A stretch of 64,000 nt of DNA from [Flexibacter] sp. ATCC 35208 (GCF_001975825.1 NZ_MTKN01000024.1:1-64000), one strand, 5' to 3'; shown: positions 18,024-27,309, numbered from the stretch's first letter. Notes: generated by a model from the sequence alone, not told the origin. Program-made: numbers and translations.

Positions 18024-18947
18024 TTAATTAAAGGATTGTCTGAATGCTAACGGCGATAAATTCGTCTTTGCCTTAAATAATTTACTAAAACTCTGCGGAT
18101 ACTCAAACCCAAGCTGGTAAGCAATCTCACTGACTGACAATGTAGTCGTGGACAACTGTACCTTCGCCTCCTCAATCAGTTTTTCATGTATATGCTGCTG
18201 CGTACTTAACCCAGTTAATGCCTTCAGTAACCCACTCAGATAATCTGCGGAAACATGTAGTTGTGTTGCTACATAACTCACTGTTGGCAAACCACGTTGT
18301 TCTTTAAAATATACTTCCAGCAAATTATCCAATTGCGTTAATAACTGATGACTACTTCTTCTCCTCGTCAAAAACTGTCGCTGATAAAAACGCTCTGAAT
18401 AATTCAGCAATGCTTCCAACATTGAGATAGTTATATTATGACTAAAGGTATCTATGTTCGCAATGATCTCCTGCTCTATATTATTCACTATATGCACCAG
18501 CGTATTTTCTTCTTTATCGGATAAAAACAACGCTTCATTTACCCCATAATCAAAAAAAGCATACTGTCGCATCTTCTTTGCTAACGGCGTATTCCATAGA
18601 AAATCAGGATGCACCATCAGCATCCATCCATTTGCGTCCTTCATTGCCATCATTTCCCTCATCGTCTGTTCGTCCATCTCCATTCCAAACACCTGTCCCG
18701 GCGCCATAAACGACAACACACCTGCATCAAAATCATAATCCTGCTGACCATATTTTATCTTTACTCCTTTTGCAAAGCCCTGCTTCAGGGCAATGAGATA
18801 GAAGTCCGGCACCAATGTCTTCGGCTCGAATACAGGCAACTCTTTGATCGTATTGAATTGCACCACACTGATCAATGGGTGACCTGTCATGGGCAGGCCC
18901 CTTAACTGATGAAATTCGCTGATGGATTTTACTCTATATGGTTGCAT
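18024..18947 (-). CDS. AraC-family transcriptional regulator
   Basis: This 307-residue DNA-binding regulator has an N-terminal cupin-like sensing region (about 20-170) and a C-terminal double HTH (about 210-307; LSVSEIAYQLGFEYPQSFSK and NLSPLAFRQSF). The start is the ATG at 18945-18947 (MQPYRVKSISEFHQLRG), which matches the family and leaves 8 bp to the upstream NmrA gene; longer frames run into that gene. It probably regulates the NmrA-like gene with which it is co-transcribed. Confidence 0.93.
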   Translation of the reverse strand: MQPYRVKSISEFHQLRGLPMTGHPLISVVQFNTIKELPVFEPKTLVPDFYLIALKQGFAKGVKIKYGQQDYDFDAGVLSFMAPGQVFGMEMDEQTMREMMAMKDANGWMLMVHPDFLWNTPLAKKMRQYAFFDYGVNEALFLSDKEENTLVHIVNNIEQEIIANIDTFSHNITISMLEALLNYSERFYQRQFLTRRRSSHQLLTQLDNLLEVYFKEQRGLPTVSYVATQLHVSADYLSGLLKALTGLSTQQHIHEKLIEEAKVQLSTTTLSVSEIAYQLGFEYPQSFSKLFKAKTNLSPLAFRQSFN

Positions 18948-18955
18948 ATCCAAAT

Positions 18956-19810
18956 TTAGTAAGCTGCTGCAAATAAAGGTGCAAAATCCTTCAGTTTCCG
19001 TTTTCCCAGTACAGGCCGTTGCTGAAAATATTTTTCCTGAATCTCGCCACTGTGCTGCGCTTGCTGCATGGCTACCAACATAGCTGCCAGGTCTTTTGGC
19101 ATACCCATCATTTCCATGCCTTGTTGTACCTGTTCGGCAGGCAATGCCGGCCATTGCAGATCGGGTTTGCCGATGGCTGTGCCTAATATATGTGCCGCTT
19201 CATTACAGGTAAGTTCATCACTGGCTACGTAGCGGATCTTTATTCCCGGTGAAGGTGTTTCCAGTTCTTCCACCACTACATCTGCAATATCTTCCGGTGC
19301 TACAAAGGCTATCATATCATCTCCCCCATAGTTGGACATAATCATGCCATAGGTTTTAATCATGCCAATGAACCCATAAAAATTAGAATAAAACGATCCC
19401 GGTCTTAAATGGGTCACGCTTACATCTTTTAAATCATTGAAAAAACCTTCTGCACTATGGTCTTTGATCACTTCAGCAGCCCACCCACTGAGATTGATCA
19501 CTCTTTTTATATTATTTGCCTGGATGGCCTGTACGTAATTATTGGCAATACGTGTAAAGTATCCCAGTTGATCCTGTTCGGCCATATTGAAAGGGATCAT
19601 GCAATACACGGCATCTGCTCCTTTGAATGTCTCTTGTAAGAAAATAGTGTCTTCCAGACTGCCGATGGCCGGCTTTGCACCTAAAGCAATAATCGTTTCG
19701 GCTTTGGCCGCATCACTGCTAATGACTGTCACATCATGGCCTTTTTCAATTAATAAAATGGCCAGTGGCTTACTGATATTGCCTAATGATCCTGTTACAA
19801 TGATTTTCAT
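18956..19810 (-). CDS. NAD(P)-binding NmrA/atypical SDR protein
   Basis: This 284-residue Rossmann protein has the dinucleotide motif at the N-terminus (IVTGSLGNISKPLAILLIEKG) and the NmrA-like layout (GSLEDTIFLQETFKGADAVY at about 56-75). The catalytic Tyr-Lys pair of classical SDRs is not evident, so it may be an NADPH sensor or quinone reductase of the QorB type. It is the first gene of a two-gene unit with the AraC regulator. Confidence 0.9.
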   Translation of the reverse strand: MKIIVTGSLGNISKPLAILLIEKGHDVTVISSDAAKAETIIALGAKPAIGSLEDTIFLQETFKGADAVYCMIPFNMAEQDQLGYFTRIANNYVQAIQANNIKRVINLSGWAAEVIKDHSAEGFFNDLKDVSVTHLRPGSFYSNFYGFIGMIKTYGMIMSNYGGDDMIAFVAPEDIADVVVEELETPSPGIKIRYVASDELTCNEAAHILGTAIGKPDLQWPALPAEQVQQGMEMMGMPKDLAAMLVAMQQAQHSGEIQEKYFQQRPVLGKRKLKDFAPLFAAAY

Positions 19811-19904
19811 ATGATTATGATTTTAGGTAAATGTAGACCTGCCTGAAAATCCTCACGTAGCCGAATACGGTCTGGTTGTAGCCAAATCCTTGTAACTTTA
19901 CCAG

Positions 19905-20345
19905 ATGAAAGCAGGTCAATTTATACACGCCAGTTCGCTACTGGATGCCAGCATATTTGAAGATGTCATTATTTTCATTACTGAACAGGATGAAAAAGGA
20001 GCGATGGGATTTGTGGTGAATAAACAATTTTCCCGTGGACTGACTGAGCTGGAGGAGTTTAAAAACGGGAAACCATTCCCTTTGTATGAAGGAGGACCGG
20101 TGGACCAGGAACATCTTTTCTTTGTACACCAACGACCTGACCTGATTCCGGATGGTACACATATAAGTGATAAAGTGTACTATGGCGGCGATTTTAAAAC
20201 CGCCGTAGCACATATCAATAAGGGTACCCTTACGACCCAGGATATTAAAATATTTATCGGTTATTGTGGATGGGATAATACCGAGCTGGAAGCTGAAATT
20301 GAAGAAGGTAGCTGGACGGTGGCAGCGACAGGCGCACTTTTTTAG
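19905..20345 (+). CDS. YqgE/AlgH-family protein, short form
   Basis: This 146-residue protein is recognised from the family core: KAGQFIHAS, FEDVIIFITEQDEKGAMGFV (about 18-37), LYEGGPVDQEHLFFVH (about 65-80) and KIFIGYCGWDNTELEAE (about 117-133). Function of the family is unknown. It ends at VAATGALF, about 40 residues before the usual C-terminus of full-length YqgE proteins of about 185 residues. No frameshift is visible after the stop, so it may be a natural short paralogue. Confidence 0.88.
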   Translation: MKAGQFIHASSLLDASIFEDVIIFITEQDEKGAMGFVVNKQFSRGLTELEEFKNGKPFPLYEGGPVDQEHLFFVHQRPDLIPDGTHISDKVYYGGDFKTAVAHINKGTLTTQDIKIFIGYCGWDNTELEAEIEEGSWTVAATGALF

Positions 20346-20363
20346 TTTCGATTCAAATACAGT

Positions 20364-21110
20364 TTACTTAATCACCTCCTGAAACACAGCATGATCTGCT
20401 ATCTTATGATACAATATGTCATGCCCTGTATTATTCACATGCACACCATCGCCATAAGCCACCGCTGCCCTGATCGTTCCATCTTCAGCAGCCAGGGTAT
20501 CATACACATTGCTAAAATGCTCGCCAAAAGCTGCCTGCATCTTTACATTCAGGTTTTTCAACCGTATTCTGTAAGCCACATCCGGGAAGTTGCGCGGTTG
20601 TGTACCGAATATAATGTACTTCACCTTCGCTGAATCCAGCAAACGGATCATCTCATTGAAGTTGTCCATAATCTCATCATCTGTATAATCATATGCCACA
20701 TCATTGGTTGGATATGACATGATCACCAGCGAAGGCCGGAAAGACAATGCAGCCGTAATGTTGTGAAGGGTATCAGTCGCAGGGCGACCAGGTTTAGTAA
20801 AGCTCTTTGGAATCCCCTGGTAAGTGGTGAGCCCGAATATTCCAAGGTTGAAATAACTAAGTACCCGCTTATTCTCCTTTGTAGACAGCTTTAACCTGTT
20901 TACCCAGGAAGAATCAGTTGGACTGGCTCCCATGCCTGCGGCAGTGGAAGAACCAATAATAACAATGGTGGCGGAATCTGTCTTTGTAGGCGCCGGGTTA
21001 GTCGGTGTAGTTGGAGTTGTCCCGGGTTCTTTTATGTCAGCATTCTCATTTTTACCACACGAAATAAACAAGATTGCTAGGGTAAAGCAACAATATAGGT
21101 AATGTTTCAC
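20364..21110 (-). CDS. SGNH/GDSL-type hydrolase lipoprotein
   Basis: This secreted esterase-like hydrolase shows block I with the nucleophile Ser (IVIIGSSTAAGMGA), block III (SYPTNDVAY) and block V with the Asp-His pair (YGDGVHVNNTGHDI). I place the start at the GTG 21108-21110 because it yields a compact lipoprotein signal (KHYLYCCFTLAILFISC) and 248 residues; an ATG at 21149 would add 13 polar residues in front. A Thr/Pro-rich linker (TTPTTPTNPAPTKT) follows the lipid Cys. It likely removes acyl groups from surface glycans, but this is inference. Confidence 0.88.
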   Translation of the reverse strand: MKHYLYCCFTLAILFISCGKNENADIKEPGTTPTTPTNPAPTKTDSATIVIIGSSTAAGMGASPTDSSWVNRLKLSTKENKRVLSYFNLGIFGLTTYQGIPKSFTKPGRPATDTLHNITAALSFRPSLVIMSYPTNDVAYDYTDDEIMDNFNEMIRLLDSAKVKYIIFGTQPRNFPDVAYRIRLKNLNVKMQAAFGEHFSNVYDTLAAEDGTIRAAVAYGDGVHVNNTGHDILYHKIADHAVFQEVIK

Positions 21111-21286
21111 GGCAGTAAAGTTATTATTCGATGGTAAATCATCGTTCACACCTTCATGCTATGCCGCATGGTATATATAATTAATTTATTATCAACTTAT
21201 ATGCATTACTAATTTTGAATCATTACTAGTGGTTAAACGCCCGCAAACCAGTCTCTACAACTCTTCTACCCCTCATCCAGTATGCT

Positions 21287-21886
21287 TCAATTTTTATTCG
21301 TACTGGCTTTACGCTTATATCGTGTCAACTTCACCTCCGCCGGGTTCAATTCATGAAACCCGATACCCAAAAACCGCTTTACCAATTTCCCGGGCACCCT
21401 GAAATCTTTCGCAAACCTTACCATTTCCCTGATCTCATGTCGTGACAATCCATCTTCTTCCATTTCTTCCAATTCCTCCTCCTCAAATAATGGCTCATCA
21501 GGCGCCTCCTGCTCTTCCAACAACGGATTGCCAAATTCAAAATACACCTCCTCCTCTGAGCCATATTTAGTACGAATCCTGGTACCTTCTTTAAACACTG
21601 CATATCCATACACCCCCACCGTCGAATTCTCAAGCAATACCCCTATCTCCGCCTCCGGAAAAATATCTATCATTGCCTTTGCCTGTACGCCCAATCCTGC
21701 AGATAAAAACTCAAATGGCAACTCCTTGTCCACTAAAATCAAACAATCATTATATTCCCCCGCAAACAACGTTTCCGGTTTATTCGTCTCAAATAAATTT
21801 ACTTCCTGCCCAGGTTCGAAATCTTTTAACAAAAGATCTTTGTCGTAAGCGCCTTTTACAAACACATAATATTTATTCCATGCCAT
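21287..21886 (-). CDS. Hypothetical acidic protein
   Basis: This protein of about 199 residues is unknown to me. The ATG at 21884-21886 (MAWNKYYVFV) is preferred over a TTG two codons upstream. The first 130 residues look like a compact alpha/beta domain (KYYVFVKGAYDKDLLL), followed by a strongly acidic stretch (about 124-150, rich in Glu) and a basic C-terminal helix (LVKRFLGIGFHELNPAEVKL). No signal peptide or membrane helix. Single gene. Confidence 0.7.
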   Translation of the reverse strand: MAWNKYYVFVKGAYDKDLLLKDFEPGQEVNLFETNKPETLFAGEYNDCLILVDKELPFEFLSAGLGVQAKAMIDIFPEAEIGVLLENSTVGVYGYAVFKEGTRIRTKYGSEEEVYFEFGNPLLEEQEAPDEPLFEEEELEEMEEDGLSRHEIREMVRFAKDFRVPGKLVKRFLGIGFHELNPAEVKLTRYKRKASTNKN

Positions 21887-22055
21887 GTACAACTACTTTA
21901 TAAAACCGGTGTAATGTACTTTCTTTTTTAGAGACATCTCCGCAATCAGATTATCCCAAACATTCTTCGGGCTTTAATCATTAAAATCACTAGCCGTCGA
22001 CTCATCAACCTCATTTACAAAACCAGTATCTTCGCCCCTCAAAATTCAACAGACA

Positions 22056-22529
22056 ATGAACACCCCAATCACCTATGTCGAAGGCGATCTGCTGGTAGCT
22101 GCCAAAGCCGGAAAATTCGATGCCATTGTACATGGCTGTAACTGCTTCTGCACACAAAAAAAGGGCATAGCTCCCCTTATTGCCAAAGCTTTCGGTTCGG
22201 ACAAATTCCCCCTTGAAACAAAGCAATACAAGGGCGACCGAACTAAACTCGGCAAAATAGATTACCAAACAGTAACCCTTCCCAGCCAACAACCGCTCAC
22301 CATCATCAACGCCTATACTCAATACGACTACAGAGGCGAAAAACCTTTCGACCCTCTCGCATTCCGGCATTGCATGCAGGCAATAAACAGCCTGTTCAAA
22401 GGCGCACATATTGGCATGCCTTTGATCGGTGCTGGTCTTGCGGGCGGAGATTGGGATGAAATCAGTAAAATAATTGCGGCAGAATTAACAAACTGCCAGG
22501 TCACAGTAGTCCGTTTACAGCAACGATAA
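22056..22529 (+). CDS. Macro-domain (ADP-ribose-binding) protein
   Basis: This 157-residue cytoplasmic protein consists of one macro domain that binds or hydrolyses ADP-ribose derivatives. Motifs are ITYVEGDLL (5-13), IVHGCNCFCTQKKGIAPLI (about 24-42) and the phosphate loop GMPLIGAGLAGGDWDEI (about 121-137). The layout is closest to the OARD1/ALC1-like branch. Its last 15 bases overlap the 3' end of the convergent zinc-ribbon gene. Confidence 0.93.
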   Translation: MNTPITYVEGDLLVAAKAGKFDAIVHGCNCFCTQKKGIAPLIAKAFGSDKFPLETKQYKGDRTKLGKIDYQTVTLPSQQPLTIINAYTQYDYRGEKPFDPLAFRHCMQAINSLFKGAHIGMPLIGAGLAGGDWDEISKIIAAELTNCQVTVVRLQQR

Positions 22530-22964
22530 CCGTTGCTCTAATAATTTGATCTTACCTGTCCAATAGCCTTTTGCTTCTTCCTTTTCTTTGTTGGTTTCCT
22601 GTCGCAACTGTTGCAATTCACCATTGTAAATGGTGATCAAACCGTTCAGATGCGTCTTTAATCCTTCCGTCGTATTAGGGATATACCCGGGTCCGGAGCA
22701 ACCGCAAGAGTGAAAAGCGATGCCCACTGAATATAATACACGCAGGTGTTCCCATGCCTTAATTTTCCCTTTCCCAGGAGCTTCGAAGTCCATGCCCATA
22801 TCAGCCATCAGCTCCCCACAATCGGGGCACTTGGCCAATTTGGCATGTGCATGCCCACCCGTTCCGGAACAGGAACAGTCATCAGAAATACGCCTCTTAA
22901 AGGTCTTACGGCATTTAAAACAAGCATAGTGTGGCTTGTATACGGAAAATCCATATCGACACAT
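22515..22964 (-). CDS. Zinc-ribbon protein of unknown function
   Basis: This 149-residue protein has CFKC near residue 15-18 and CPDC at about 46-49, with SCSCSG and SCGCSG stretches, so it probably binds one or two zinc ions. The C-terminal third is a coiled coil (TIYNGELQQLRQETNKEKEE). I do not recognise a family. It overlaps the macro-domain gene tail to tail by 15 bp (22515-22529). Confidence 0.75.
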   Translation of the reverse strand: MCRYGFSVYKPHYACFKCRKTFKRRISDDCSCSGTGGHAHAKLAKCPDCGELMADMGMDFEAPGKGKIKAWEHLRVLYSVGIAFHSCGCSGPGYIPNTTEGLKTHLNGLITIYNGELQQLRQETNKEKEEAKGYWTGKIKLLEQRLSLL

Positions 22965-23098
22965 ATATACAGTTAATTAGGGTAAAGTGATGCAAAGATA
23001 CTACCCTCCTGCCATAGCATTTCTTTATAAAATGTTATAATTTGTCAATGCAATTGTCTTTTGTTCCTGAACAACGCAACAGCCTTAGTAAAAAAAAA

Positions 23099-23116
23099 CG
23101 GCACTACAAAATGCCG
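23099..23116. terminator. Weak hairpin in the 22965-23260 spacer
   Basis: A 5 bp stem (23099-23103 with 23112-23116) preceded by nine A residues, so on the minus strand it looks like a terminator. No minus-strand gene ends nearby, so its target is unclear. Nothing else is recognisable in the 296-base spacer. Confidence 0.4.
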
Positions 23117-23260
23117 CTGTTAAATGTAGTCAGTTATCGATCATCAACTCCTGCAAATTCAATGGGAACCAATACCTTTGATATGATGCAGTTACGCAAC
23201 AAGCCTGGTAAATAATTTTTAGTCTTTAAAATCCATCAACTAGTTTTTTATCTTTATTTC

Positions 23261-23506
23261 ATGAGTACCACCTACCAACCCATCAATTGCGACTACTACG
23301 ACCGTTTGGAGGCCTGGGCCACCATGCGCACCATCTGCCTCATCCGTTTCACATCCGAAGATGGCCAGATGCAGGAAGTCTCCTCGCGCATCGCCGATCT
23401 CTTCGTCCTTGAAAAAGTGGAATACATGCGTCTTGAAAATGGCGTCGTATTAAGACTCGATACCCTTATCGACGTCAATAATATCCCCCTACCCAATCAA
23501 TGTTAA
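23261..23506 (+). CDS. rof: Rof-like Rho-binding antiterminator
   Basis: This 81-residue protein closely follows E. coli Rof (YaeO), which binds the primary RNA site of Rho and blocks termination. Shared features in order are TYQPINCD-YD-LE at the N-terminus (4-17), DGQ at about 39, the ADL at about 50 and VEYMRLENGVVLRLD at about 58-72. Length is that of the family. It stands alone with spacers on both sides. The match is strong by eye; function as a Rho inhibitor in this phylum is inferred. Confidence 0.85.
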   Translation: MSTTYQPINCDYYDRLEAWATMRTICLIRFTSEDGQMQEVSSRIADLFVLEKVEYMRLENGVVLRLDTLIDVNNIPLPNQC

Positions 23507-23688
23507 AAGAATAGCCGCCATCCATCTTCATTATTTCCCACCATCGTTTTCCCATAGAGCGTGATCTTAAACATCGTACAGGAGAATACATTCTGGCATA
23601 ATAAAACTATTCATACAGTCAGCAATAGCGGTTCATAAAGTGAATTTCATCTATAATGTTTATTCTTCGAAAACCTTACATTTACAAT

Positions 23689-24903
23689 ATGTCAGCACAA
23701 CAGGAAATCATTATCATTGGGGCCGGCGCTGCTGGTCTTATAGCAGCTAAAGATCTCTCCACTAAATACAACGTCACCATACTGGAAGCACGGCCACAAG
23801 CTGGTGGCAGAACGACTACCCTCTACCCTGCACCCGGTATTCATATTGAAACCGGTGCTGAATTCATACATGGCGAACTGCCCATCACCCTGTCTTTGTT
23901 ACAGGAAGCAGGTATTCCCTATCACCCCATCAATGAGGAAATGGCCCTTGCGGAAAACGGGGAACTCAAACAGGAAGAAAGCTGGATTGAAGATTGGGAT
24001 AACCTGATCGAACATATGGGCAAAGCCGCTGAAACGACCACCATGCAGCAATTGCTTGATCAATATTACCCTGCCGATCAATATGCAGAACTTCGTGATC
24101 ATGTACAGGGATATGTGGAAGGATACGACCTCGCTGACCTGAACAAGGTAAGCGTAAAATATCTGTACGATGAATGGACACTGGAACAAGGCACCAACTT
24201 CAGAATTGAAAACGGCTACACAGCCCTGATCAATTACCTTGGCAAAGGATGTACAATTATCACGAACCAAACCGTGCAAATCATCTCCTGGGAACCGGGA
24301 AAGGTGACGGTCACAACACAGGACCGGACCTACACCGCACACAAAGTACTCGTCACCGTTCCTATCAATATCCTACAAAACGAAAGCATACAGTTTTCCC
24401 CTGCTCTCCCAGCATATACAGCTGCGGCACGGCAGATCGGATGGGGAACCGTTATTAAGTTCAACCTGCTTTTCAAACAGGCTTTCTGGAAAAGAGATAT
24501 CGGGTTTGTGTTAAGTGATGAGGAAGTGCCGGTATGGTGGACGCAATCTGAAGATAGCTTAATTCTTACCGGGTGGCTGGGAGGCCCGCATGCAGCAGGA
24601 CCTCAATCTGATCTATTGGCCAAAGCACTCAACTCGCTTTCTAAAATATTTAATGTAACAAACATTGCGGACCTGTTGGAGCAAAGTTTTATCCATAACT
24701 GGTCAACAGAACAAGCCATACATGGCGGCTACTCCTACGGCATGCCTGGTTCTGAAAAGGCAAAGGCAGTATTGACCACGCCCGTTGCAGATACTATTTA
24801 CTTTGCAGGAGAAGCGCTCTACACCGGCGATAGTCCTGGTACCGTAGAAGCCGCACTACACTGTGGAAAAGAGATCGCGATCAAAATAAAAAGCCCCCAA
24901 TAA
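23689..24903 (+). CDS. Flavin-containing amine oxidase
   Basis: This FAD-dependent oxidoreductase of about 404 residues probably oxidises a primary or polyamine. The FAD-binding motif follows the start (IIIIGAGAAGLIAAKDL, then LEARPQAGGRTTT), and the second FAD motif is at the C-terminus (YFAGEALYTGDSPGTVEAAL). I prefer the ATG at 23689 (MSAQQEIIIIG) to the one at 23656, which adds 11 residues unlike the family. No signal peptide, so cytoplasmic. Its stop lies within the loop of the following terminator. Confidence 0.92.
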   Translation: MSAQQEIIIIGAGAAGLIAAKDLSTKYNVTILEARPQAGGRTTTLYPAPGIHIETGAEFIHGELPITLSLLQEAGIPYHPINEEMALAENGELKQEESWIEDWDNLIEHMGKAAETTTMQQLLDQYYPADQYAELRDHVQGYVEGYDLADLNKVSVKYLYDEWTLEQGTNFRIENGYTALINYLGKGCTIITNQTVQIISWEPGKVTVTTQDRTYTAHKVLVTVPINILQNESIQFSPALPAYTAAARQIGWGTVIKFNLLFKQAFWKRDIGFVLSDEEVPVWWTQSEDSLILTGWLGGPHAAGPQSDLLAKALNSLSKIFNVTNIADLLEQSFIHNWSTEQAIHGGYSYGMPGSEKAKAVLTTPVADTIYFAGEALYTGDSPGTVEAALHCGKEIAIKIKSPQ

Positions 24904-24914
24904 AAGGGGGCTTT
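24890..24914. terminator. Bidirectional terminator between convergent genes
   Basis: A 9 bp stem AAAGCCCCC (24890-24898) with GGGGGCTTT (24906-24914), serving the oxidase and the gene ending at 24925. Confidence 0.9.
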
Positions 24915-24924
24915 CTACTATCAC

Positions 24925-25482
24925 TTAATGCTTAGGCTTAGGTATCACTTTGTACTTCCTATCCTCTATCAGATCCTTTAACCACACCCCATACTTTTTC
25001 TTATTAATTTTCTCATTATACTCCTCATCCAGCACCACTCTGCCCTTCACAATCTCATAATAGATATAAGGCACATAATACACTGAATCCGCAGCTGGAT
25101 AAGGCGCCACTGTATATGCACCACCTACTTCCAGGTTCTGGTCATGGTCATAATCCCTGATATCAGAAGACACGACATTCCCGATAGAATCCGCCTTGCT
25201 ATTATTTACACTGAAAATTATCAGATCTTTAACGTCTGCACCGCGACTTACTTCCAGAAATAAAAATACATTGCCTCCATTTTCAATGAGCTTATTGCGC
25301 CTGCTATCTAAAAACTCCGCACCATTACTCAGCAGATACGTACGGTTACCATTTACAAAAATGGTCCCTTTATTAATATTGATCTGCTGGTTCTTTGTGC
25401 TTACGAAGTGAAAATTTGATTTTTGTCCAAAGGCTGGCAGCGCTATAAATGCCAGCAGACAATGTCTGAGTTTTAATTTCAT
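24925..25482 (-). CDS. Secreted protein of unknown function
   Basis: This 185-residue exported protein starts best at 25482 (MKLKLRHCLLAFIALPAFG, signal peptide); an upstream ATG at 25518 would precede it by 12 residues without a reason. The mature part is beta-rich with a conserved-looking YDHDQNLEVGGAY stretch and a basic tail. I do not recognise the family. Divergent from the DUF4421 gene, 80 bp apart. Confidence 0.7.
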   Translation of the reverse strand: MKLKLRHCLLAFIALPAFGQKSNFHFVSTKNQQININKGTIFVNGNRTYLLSNGAEFLDSRRNKLIENGGNVFLFLEVSRGADVKDLIIFSVNNSKADSIGNVVSSDIRDYDHDQNLEVGGAYTVAPYPAADSVYYVPYIYYEIVKGRVVLDEEYNEKINKKKYGVWLKDLIEDRKYKVIPKPKH

Positions 25483-25562
25483 AGTGTAGTTGTTAATATC
25501 GGGTAGAAACTTAAACATTTTTTGCGAAAAAACCTTTTACTGATTCCTGTTGTTGTAAAATC

Positions 25563-26519
25563 ATGTGGCGTTACCTTTTTCTGTTAGTAATTTTTCCTGC
25601 TACACTGTATGCTCAAAAAACAGACTCGGCTTATATTCAGCCATTTCAAAGGAAAAATACAGTTGAACTATATGCGGGAACGTATAGTACGACGTTTAAA
25701 TTCAGGACCCACCAAAACAGACAGCGTAATTATAAACTGGCTGTGAACAGCAGTGGGTACCTGGGAGGCGATGTGAGTTATAAATGGCTATACCTGCAAT
25801 ATTCTGTCAATATACCCGGTACAGAACTGGACAATAAGGCAAAGTATCACTATCGGCTCATCAGGATGCAGTTTGGTAGTCATGCGGTGAGCGTAGAGCC
25901 GTTTTATAACGCCTATAATGGATTACTGATACCCAATCATGACCACAGGGGATATGAAGCCTTCCAGGGGATTGATTTTACGAATGCGGGACTCGATCTC
26001 TTTTATTATATCAATCATAGGAAATACTCTTACAAAGCAGCCACTTCCTTTTCCGAACAACAGCTGCAATCTGCGGGTTCTGTATTCCTGGTAGCAACAC
26101 CGCTCTGGCACCAGATCAGGTGGAAAAAACCGACGCCACATCTTATATCAGACTCATCTACTTATAATTTATTATCTTCTAACCCCTCGTGGTTGTCGCT
26201 GGTATTTAAGGGCGGATACACCCACAATATCGTTCTGGGACAGCATAAGTGGATCATTGCACCTACGGTAATATTTGGTGCAGGGGCTTTGCATGAATTA
26301 AATACAGATAATAAGAGACTGCAGGCGGTGACTGATATGCAGGGCTGGATCAATGCGGGGTATAATGGCGATAAGTATTATGCATACCTCAATGCCTCGT
26401 GGGAAAATCTGAATACGAATTTATTGGTGAAAGATATGCACCGGACAGATTGGAACCTGAGTTTTACACTGGGATATCGGTTTGCACATCTGCCTAAAAA
26501 GATCTTAGGAGTATTATAA
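25563..26519 (+). CDS. DUF4421 outer-membrane-like protein
   Basis: This 318-residue exported protein (signal MWRYLFLLVIFPATLYAQ) has alternating aromatic beta strands to the C-terminal LSFTLGYRFAHL, consistent with a beta barrel, and matches the DUF4421 family by its KYHYRLIRMQFGSHAV and GYTHNIVLG strands. Function of the family is unknown. A strong hairpin follows the stop. Confidence 0.8.
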   Translation: MWRYLFLLVIFPATLYAQKTDSAYIQPFQRKNTVELYAGTYSTTFKFRTHQNRQRNYKLAVNSSGYLGGDVSYKWLYLQYSVNIPGTELDNKAKYHYRLIRMQFGSHAVSVEPFYNAYNGLLIPNHDHRGYEAFQGIDFTNAGLDLFYYINHRKYSYKAATSFSEQQLQSAGSVFLVATPLWHQIRWKKPTPHLISDSSTYNLLSSNPSWLSLVFKGGYTHNIVLGQHKWIIAPTVIFGAGALHELNTDNKRLQAVTDMQGWINAGYNGDKYYAYLNASWENLNTNLLVKDMHRTDWNLSFTLGYRFAHLPKKILGVL

Positions 26520-26520
26520 A

Positions 26521-26546
26521 AAAAGCCGCAATCACTTGCGGCTTTT
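26521..26546. terminator. Bidirectional terminator
   Basis: An 11 bp stem (26521-26531 with 26536-26546) and 4-base loop with A and T tracts, between convergent genes. Confidence 0.92.
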
Positions 26547-26554
26547 CAAATCCA

Positions 26555-27010
26555 TTATTGCTGCTGCGTTTCCGGCTGAGTTTGTTCCTGTGGCTGCTGC
26601 TGTTGCGACTGTTGTCTCCGTTCCATCTGCTGTTTGTAATAATTCCTCTTGGCATCATACACAGCATTGTCTCGTTCTCTTTTCAACTGTCTTACCTCCT
26701 GCCTTCTCTCTCTACCACTCAGGTCTCTATCCATTTTCACAGAGGCGATCCTGTCGGCATAGTCATTTTTAATGTCCATCACCTGCATATCGAGTTTAGT
26801 AGGTCGATAAGGAGCCGCATAGTAAGGGTATCCATACCCAAAACCCCAGCCAAATGGTGAATAGAATGGGCTGTAGTAACCAAAACCACCGCCTACTATG
26901 ACGGTTGTCCGTCCTCCCCCATGAAAGCCTCCGCCACCATGTCCGGGACCCATTGCAAAAGCACCTGTCGCCATTACGGTCATCGTTAACGCAATTATTA
27001 TCTTTTTCAT
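26555..27010 (-). CDS. Glycine- and glutamine-rich secreted protein
   Basis: This 151-residue exported protein has a signal peptide (MKKIIIALTMTVMATGAFA), a Gly/His/Tyr-rich segment (about 20-70, HGGGGFHGGGR and aromatic YYSPFYSPFGWGFGYGYPYY), a basic charged coiled coil (about 75-130) and a Gln-rich tail. Low-complexity composition prevents a function call; such proteins are common in Bacteroidota periplasms. Confidence 0.78.
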   Translation of the reverse strand: MKKIIIALTMTVMATGAFAMGPGHGGGGFHGGGRTTVIVGGGFGYYSPFYSPFGWGFGYGYPYYAAPYRPTKLDMQVMDIKNDYADRIASVKMDRDLSGRERRQEVRQLKRERDNAVYDAKRNYYKQQMERRQQSQQQQPQEQTQPETQQQ

Positions 27011-27104
27011 GACTCCTCCTTTTCTTTTTATAGTTATTAGACTCTCGTTTAAAGGAAAGATTTAATGATCAGAAGATTTTAGCAAAGCGTTAACATATTG
27101 ACAT

Positions 27105-27275
27105 TTAATTTATTATAAGAGGCAGCGGCGTACGTTTTGCATGCTTTCTTCCCCTGAAAAATAAGTACAAATTAAAGAACAACATCACGCCCAGATATAT
27201 ACAAAATCCACCAATCTTCATACTCAACACTTCCATTAGTGTACGATTACTCTCCACTTCCTGCGCGATCTCCAT
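27105..27275 (-). CDS. Possible small membrane protein
   Basis: A 56-codon frame starting at the ATG 27273-27275 (MEIAQEVESNRTLMEVL) encodes one membrane helix (GFCIYLGVMLFFNLYLFF) followed by a basic tail (RGRKHAKR), a positive-inside arrangement. It begins 34 bp after the stop of the upstream same-strand gene. Short length and no recognised family keep confidence low. Confidence 0.45.
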   Translation of the reverse strand: MEIAQEVESNRTLMEVLSMKIGGFCIYLGVMLFFNLYLFFRGRKHAKRTPLPLIIN

Positions 27276-27309
27276 GATAAAAAAAGCAGTCAATTGCCTG
27301 CTAATCAAC

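Noticed and set aside
23656..23688. Upstream start of the amine oxidase
   Set aside because: The 11 extra residues precede the FAD motif without family support; the ATG at 23689 fits better.
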